64,000 bases of DNA from JAIQFL01 sp035501495 (GTDB lineage: Bacteria > Acidobacteriota > Terriglobia > Bryobacterales > Bryobacteraceae): assembly GCA_035501495.1 (NCBI GenBank), contig DATJWB010000038.1, positions 26,475 to 90,474 of the forward strand, in the 5' to 3' direction. Below, one piece after another: positions 60,172 to 64,000 of the stretch. A program made the position numbers and the translations under genes. The notes beneath the pieces were generated by a model, which saw only the letters and a program-made list of their open reading frames with translations, had not been told where the DNA came from and made no database searches. Positions within the stretch are counted from its first letter, which is position 1, and every line of letters begins with the position of its first letter.

Positions 60172-62159
60172 ACGATCGCCATCGGGAGGCTTATCGCGAA
60201 GAAGCGGCCGAGCTGCTGGTCGAACTGGAGGTGGCGCTGCTCGAGCTCGAGCGACAGCCGGAGGATACCGAACTGGTGGGGCGTGTTTTTCGCGCTTTGC
60301 ATACCATCAAAGGGTCGGGGGCGATGTTCGGATTCGACGCGATCGTCAATTTTACCCACCACCTCGAGACGGTCTTCGACGGGGTCCGCCAAGGGCGGAT
60401 CGCGGTGACCCCCGCACTGACGGGCGTCACCCTGGAAGCCCGCGATCACATCCAAACCCTGGTGGGCTCACCGCTCGCCGGTGGCGGCGTAACGGAATCG
60501 GGCGCGCGGATTCTCGATCGCCTGCGCACGATCACTTCTTCCGTGCCCTGTGCGGACAGCCAGCCGAACGAAGGTGTCTGCGAGCCGGCCGTGACCTCGG
60601 AAGCCTCCTCGTATCGAATCCGCTTCGACCCGGCGCCTGACATCCTTCTCAACGGCTCCAATCCCATCCTGCTGCTGTCAGAGTTGGGCGGCTTGGGCGA
60701 CCTCAGCCTGATGGCTCACGTGGATCGCATCCCCCAGTTGGAGAAAATCGATCTCGAGAAATGCTATCTCCACTGGGACGCCGTACTCACGACGGCCGCC
60801 GGCGGGAATGCCATCCGCGATGTCTTCATCTTCGTCGAAGACCAGGCGAGCATCGTGATCGAGCCGGCCGGTGCCGCTTCCGCCGTCCAGCCGCCCCGCA
60901 TCGGGGAGCTGATGGTGGCCAGAGGGGATGTTTCCCCGGACCGGCTGGAGGCCGCTCTCCTCGAGAAGCAGCACTTGGAGAGGCAACGGCATGGCAAGCA
61001 CGAAGCCGCCGCTACCCTGCGGGTGCCCGCGGCCAAGCTCGACAATCTCGTCAATATTGTCGGCGAGCTGGTCACCGTACAGGCCCGCCTCAGCGCCTTC
61101 GCACTCGGCTGCGGCGATCCCGAAGCCGCCTCGATCGCCGAGGAAGTCGAACGTCTCAGCGAACTGCTTCGCGAAAACACCATGAGCATCCGGATGCTCC
61201 CGATCGGTGAAACTTTCGGCCGCCTCCGCCGCCTGGTCCGCGACCTCTCGTCGGACCTCGGCAAGCCAGCCGAACTGGTGACGGAGGGGAACGACACGGA
61301 GCTCGACAAGACGGTGATCGAACAGTTGAGCGACCCGCTGGTGCACCTGATCCGCAATGCGGTTGACCACGGGCTCGAATCGCCCCAGCGGCGGCTCGAA
61401 CTAGGCAAGCCGGCAACGGGGAAGATCCGTCTTTCCGCCTCGCATGAAGGCGCCTTCGTTCTGGTCCGGGTGGCTGACGACGGCGCCGGCCTGAACCGCC
61501 AGGCGATCCGCGCCCGGGCCGTTGAACGCGGTTTGATTACCGCGGGCACCGCCCTCACGGATCAGGAGATCGACGGCCTCATTCTCGCGCCCGGCTTTTC
61601 CACAGCTGATCAAGTGACCGAAATATCGGGCCGGGGCGTCGGCATGGATGTCGTCAAACGGGGGATCGACGCCCTCCGGGGCAGCCTCACAGTAAACAGC
61701 AGACCGGGGGCCGGCGCGGAATTTACCCTCAAGATCCCGCTTACCCTGGCCATTATCGACGGCCTTCTGGTGGAAGCCGGTGGCGAGCGTTTCGTGGTGC
61801 CGCTCTCCAATGTCTCCGAATGCATCGAACTGCTCCACGGGCCTCAGTCCGGCGCCGGACGCCAGTCGCTCGTCACAGTCCGCGGCGACCTTGTGCCTTA
61901 TATTGCCCTGCGCGAACGCTTCTCCCTCGCGGGAGATCGGCCCCCCATCGAGCAGGTGATTATCGCCGATACGCGCGACGGCAAATTCGGGCTGGCGGTG
62001 GACCACGTGATCGGCGGCCACCACACGGTGGTCAAGAAACTTGGGAACCTCTACCGCCAAATCGAGGAAGTTTCGGGCGCCACGATCCTGGGTGACGGCG
62101 GCATCGCGCTGATTCTGGATGTCGACAAGCTGGTTGCGGGCGCCGTCCGGAATAGCTGA
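60168..62159 (+). CDS. cheA: Chemotaxis histidine kinase CheA
   Basis: The 663-residue kinase has an HPt domain with phospho-His45 (ALHTIKGSGAMFG) and a second domain at about 140-230 (CYLHWDAVLTT, DVFIFVEDQ) in the place of the usual CheY-binding domain. Then come the dimerisation helices (LDNLVNIVGELVTVQARLS), the ATP-binding domain with LIRNAVDHGLE near 393 and GRGVGMDVVKRG, and a CheW-like domain at about 510-655. It autophosphorylates when coupled to receptors by CheW and passes phosphate to CheY and CheB. It overlaps cheY by four bases and ends the operon. It is convergent with the metallo-hydrolase, two bases apart. Confidence 0.95.
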   Translation: MNDRHREAYREEAAELLVELEVALLELERQPEDTELVGRVFRALHTIKGSGAMFGFDAIVNFTHHLETVFDGVRQGRIAVTPALTGVTLEARDHIQTLVGSPLAGGGVTESGARILDRLRTITSSVPCADSQPNEGVCEPAVTSEASSYRIRFDPAPDILLNGSNPILLLSELGGLGDLSLMAHVDRIPQLEKIDLEKCYLHWDAVLTTAAGGNAIRDVFIFVEDQASIVIEPAGAASAVQPPRIGELMVARGDVSPDRLEAALLEKQHLERQRHGKHEAAATLRVPAAKLDNLVNIVGELVTVQARLSAFALGCGDPEAASIAEEVERLSELLRENTMSIRMLPIGETFGRLRRLVRDLSSDLGKPAELVTEGNDTELDKTVIEQLSDPLVHLIRNAVDHGLESPQRRLELGKPATGKIRLSASHEGAFVLVRVADDGAGLNRQAIRARAVERGLITAGTALTDQEIDGLILAPGFSTADQVTEISGRGVGMDVVKRGIDALRGSLTVNSRPGAGAEFTLKIPLTLAIIDGLLVEAGGERFVVPLSNVSECIELLHGPQSGAGRQSLVTVRGDLVPYIALRERFSLAGDRPPIEQVIIADTRDGKFGLAVDHVIGGHHTVVKKLGNLYRQIEEVSGATILGDGGIALILDVDKLVAGAVRNS

Positions 62160-62161
62160 GG

Positions 62162-63401
62162 TCAATGGATGGTCACGATGAATGTCTGGAGTGTGCCCGA
62201 CTGGACGATGCAACTCGTCTCCACCGATACGTAGTAGGAACATGGCGTGATGCGCGGGTCCCGAGCCGCGTTGATCTGTCCCGGGGACTGGTGCCAGAAA
62301 TACAGGCCGTCATTCTCGCTTAGAGTCACGGACGAACCGCCGTTCACCGGCGAGAAAAACACGAAATTCCCGCCGATGCCGAAGTTTGCGCCCCACACAA
62401 TCACGTTCCCGCCGGCGGTGAGATTGCTTCGGTAGTTCCCATCCGTGATGGCCGCAATGGACGGGTTCGACGAGGATGGACATCGCAGGACCGCGACCGT
62501 GTCTCCGATCTCGATCAAATCCAGGTCCTGACCGACCCAAAGCGGCCCCGAATACCCGGCCGCACGCGTCCGGTTGATGATACCCTGGGTCCCTGCTCCG
62601 GTCTGGTCGACGATGTGGGTGTACACGGCCAGTTTCGGAGCGACCTGGCTGAAAGTGTTGGCGGCCTGCTCGGGCGTGCTGTGATAGCTCAGGATCGCGT
62701 CATTGGCAGGTGTGGCGTTCGGAGGGCTCAGGAGCACCTCGTGCACCAGCACGTCAGCCCCTTGGGCGTTCTTGACCTGGTTCGGCGTATACGTGGTGTC
62801 TCCCGAAAATACCACCGAGTGGCCCTGGTAATCGACCCGGTACCCGAAAGCTGGCTTCACGACGCCGTGGTCCACCAGAAATGCCGTCACCTTGACCCCG
62901 TTGTTTTGGTAAACCACTCCCTCGCTCGTGATCTCGGTGGTTTGAAACTGGATGCCGCCGCCCGGCGGATGCTCCACCAGGTCGCGCCGAATGTGCGTGT
63001 TGGTAGCGAATGCGCCGGCTACCATGGTGGTGAGATCGTTGGTGCCGGCAGGTTGATCGGTGGCCTCTCCGGGGCCCCAGACCGACAGCGGCGTGTTGCC
63101 GCGGGCGCCCCAGGTGTTCTCATTCATCCACAATTCCGGCAGCCCTCCGTGTGGTCCGAATGCACATGCGTCAGAAACCCTTGCTGACACCGGTCCGGCC
63201 CACTTGGGCAATGCGGTTCGGGATGCCGTGCCCGCAGTCGAAGAGCAGGATCTCAGAACCTGCCACCACCAGCAAACCCGCTTCGGCATGATCCGGATTC
63301 AGCGATGGGCCGGCCGTTCCCAGGAGCCGCACGAAAATGGTCTGCGCTCCGACTGGCATGGCGCTGAACGCGAGCAGGCAAAGAAGGTACGCGATTCTCA
63401 T
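62162..63401 (-). pseudogene. Secreted metallo-beta-lactamase-fold protein, broken by two frameshifts
   Basis: The gene would start at 63401 with a signal peptide (MRIAYLLCLLAFSAMPVGA), followed by TIFVRLLGTAG. The metal-binding motif THVHSDHTEG is present but lies in a frame different from both flanks: frame changes occur at GGG runs at 63178-63180 and 63143-63145, each as if one G of four were missing. Beyond them the frame is open for about 325 codons (FSGDTTYTPNQ, VLVHEVLLSPP), ending in a domain with VIVWGANFGIGG and YFWHQSPGQINAA that recalls the TIGR03437 module. It may be a real pseudogene, or an intact gene with two sequencing errors. Confidence 0.75.
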
Positions 63402-63469
63402 ATCGTTCGTACGATAGCCGAAGCCGGTCGTCTGAACCATACCCGGGAGACAGGAGTTCCCGGCATTTT

Positions 63470-63889
63470 CTAGTGCTCTGCCACGCCCGGGTCCTCCAGG
63501 TCCAGCAGCGTAACGCTTTCCTGCTCGTTCGGATCGGTGCGTGCGACCAGGCCGACGCACGGAATCGAATCGCTGGCATTGTAAGGCAGGTGGGGAACGT
63601 TTGCCGGAATGTGCACGAAGTCGCCGGCGCGCGTCCACATGTGCTGCCGCAGACCTTCGCCGTACCACATTCCGGCTTCACCCGAGATCACGTAGACGGC
63701 GCTTTCGTGGTTTTCGTGCAGGTGCGGCCTAGCGCGGCCGCCCGGAGGAATGGTGACGACGTGCAAGCACAGCGCACGCGCGCCCGCCGTTTGCGACGAG
63801 ACACCGCTGAAGTATTCCAAACCCTGCTTTCCCTGGTAGGTTCCGGAGTTCGAGATCAGAACGCAAGTTGGCTGAGTCTTTGTGGGCAT
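63470..63889 (-). CDS. Single-domain cupin
   Basis: The 139-residue protein starts at the ATG at 63889; a TTG six codons upstream has less support. RPHLHENHESAVYVISGEA holds cupin motif 1 (HxH and the Glu) and VHIPANVPHLPYN motif 2, so metal-binding His residues are in place. No signal peptide is seen. Small cupins of this type act as dioxygenases, isomerases or sugar-binding regulators; no substrate can be named. It is 68 bases upstream of the frameshifted metallo-hydrolase on the same strand. Bases 63890-64000 hold no recognisable gene. Confidence 0.8.
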   Translation of the reverse strand: MPTKTQPTCVLISNSGTYQGKQGLEYFSGVSSQTAGARALCLHVVTIPPGGRARPHLHENHESAVYVISGEAGMWYGEGLRQHMWTRAGDFVHIPANVPHLPYNASDSIPCVGLVARTDPNEQESVTLLDLEDPGVAEH

Positions 63890-64000
63890 TTCCCTATTAC
63901 AACGCAACCTTCCATGCGATGCTGTCGAGCCTGACAGGTGCGGGAGTCTCCTGTGGGACCGGATCCTCAGTCACAGAAAAATCGAAACTCCATTTCCTTC

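Overview
This 64-kb window looks like chromosomal DNA of an acidobacterium close to Candidatus Solibacter / Bryobacterales. That placement is an inference. It rests on high GC content, four very large secreted proteins that end in the TIGR03437-type C-terminal domain (the family first named from Solibacter), an Oar-like TonB-dependent receptor with an N-terminal carboxypeptidase-regulatory domain, a CE15 glucuronoyl esterase, and several Tat-exported enzymes. No rRNA, tRNA, CRISPR array, prophage or intact insertion sequence was recognised.

Layout. 1-6.4 kb: the 3' part of a PLP decarboxylase, a fucose/arabinose-isomerase-like enzyme, a bicupin, and a lipid block (alpha/beta hydrolase, acidic microprotein, WS/DGAT acyltransferase). 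6.4-16.3 kb: CE15 esterase, three secreted surface proteins and xylulokinase. 16.3-19.4 kb: a Cpx-like envelope-stress module, with a Spy/CpxP-like gene divergent from a response regulator and histidine kinase and a GTAAA-N5-GTAAA site between them. 19.5-23.1 kb: a giant subtilisin-like protease. 23.2-35.9 kb: the rod-shape cluster mreB-mreC-mreD, a polytopic membrane protein, two face-to-face toxin-antitoxin pairs, mrdA (PBP2), rodA and an RNase E/G with a huge disordered insertion. 35.9-36.5 kb: a decayed nucleotidyltransferase module. 36.5-45.2 kb: a DUF481 outer-membrane protein, a 1514-residue Ig-repeat protein, an MGDG-synthase-like glycosyltransferase, a PHP-domain hydrolase and a small orphan. 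45.4-52.1 kb: TonB receptor, a frameshifted PD40-propeller pseudogene, and a divergent pair of Tat-signal enzymes (enolase superfamily; PLP fold III). 52.3-62.2 kb: a nine-gene chemotaxis operon (mcp-cheW-cheR-cheD-cheB-mcp-like-STAS-cheY-cheA). 62.2-63.9 kb: a frameshifted metallo-beta-lactamase-fold protein and a cupin.

Functional picture. Three themes recur: plant-polymer and sugar use (CE15, isomerase, xylulokinase, TonB receptor, MR/MLE enzyme), envelope construction and stress (mre/mrd cluster, Cpx-like system, DUF481 protein, large surface proteins), and a self-contained sensory pathway built on a cytosolic receptor. The items most worth follow-up are the chemotaxis operon with its degenerate, double-tipped MCP-like protein and its three-fold 90-residue receptor repeat, the split-S1 RNase E/G, the Cpx-like module with its operator, and the acidic microprotein coupled to a WS/DGAT that carries a basic tail.
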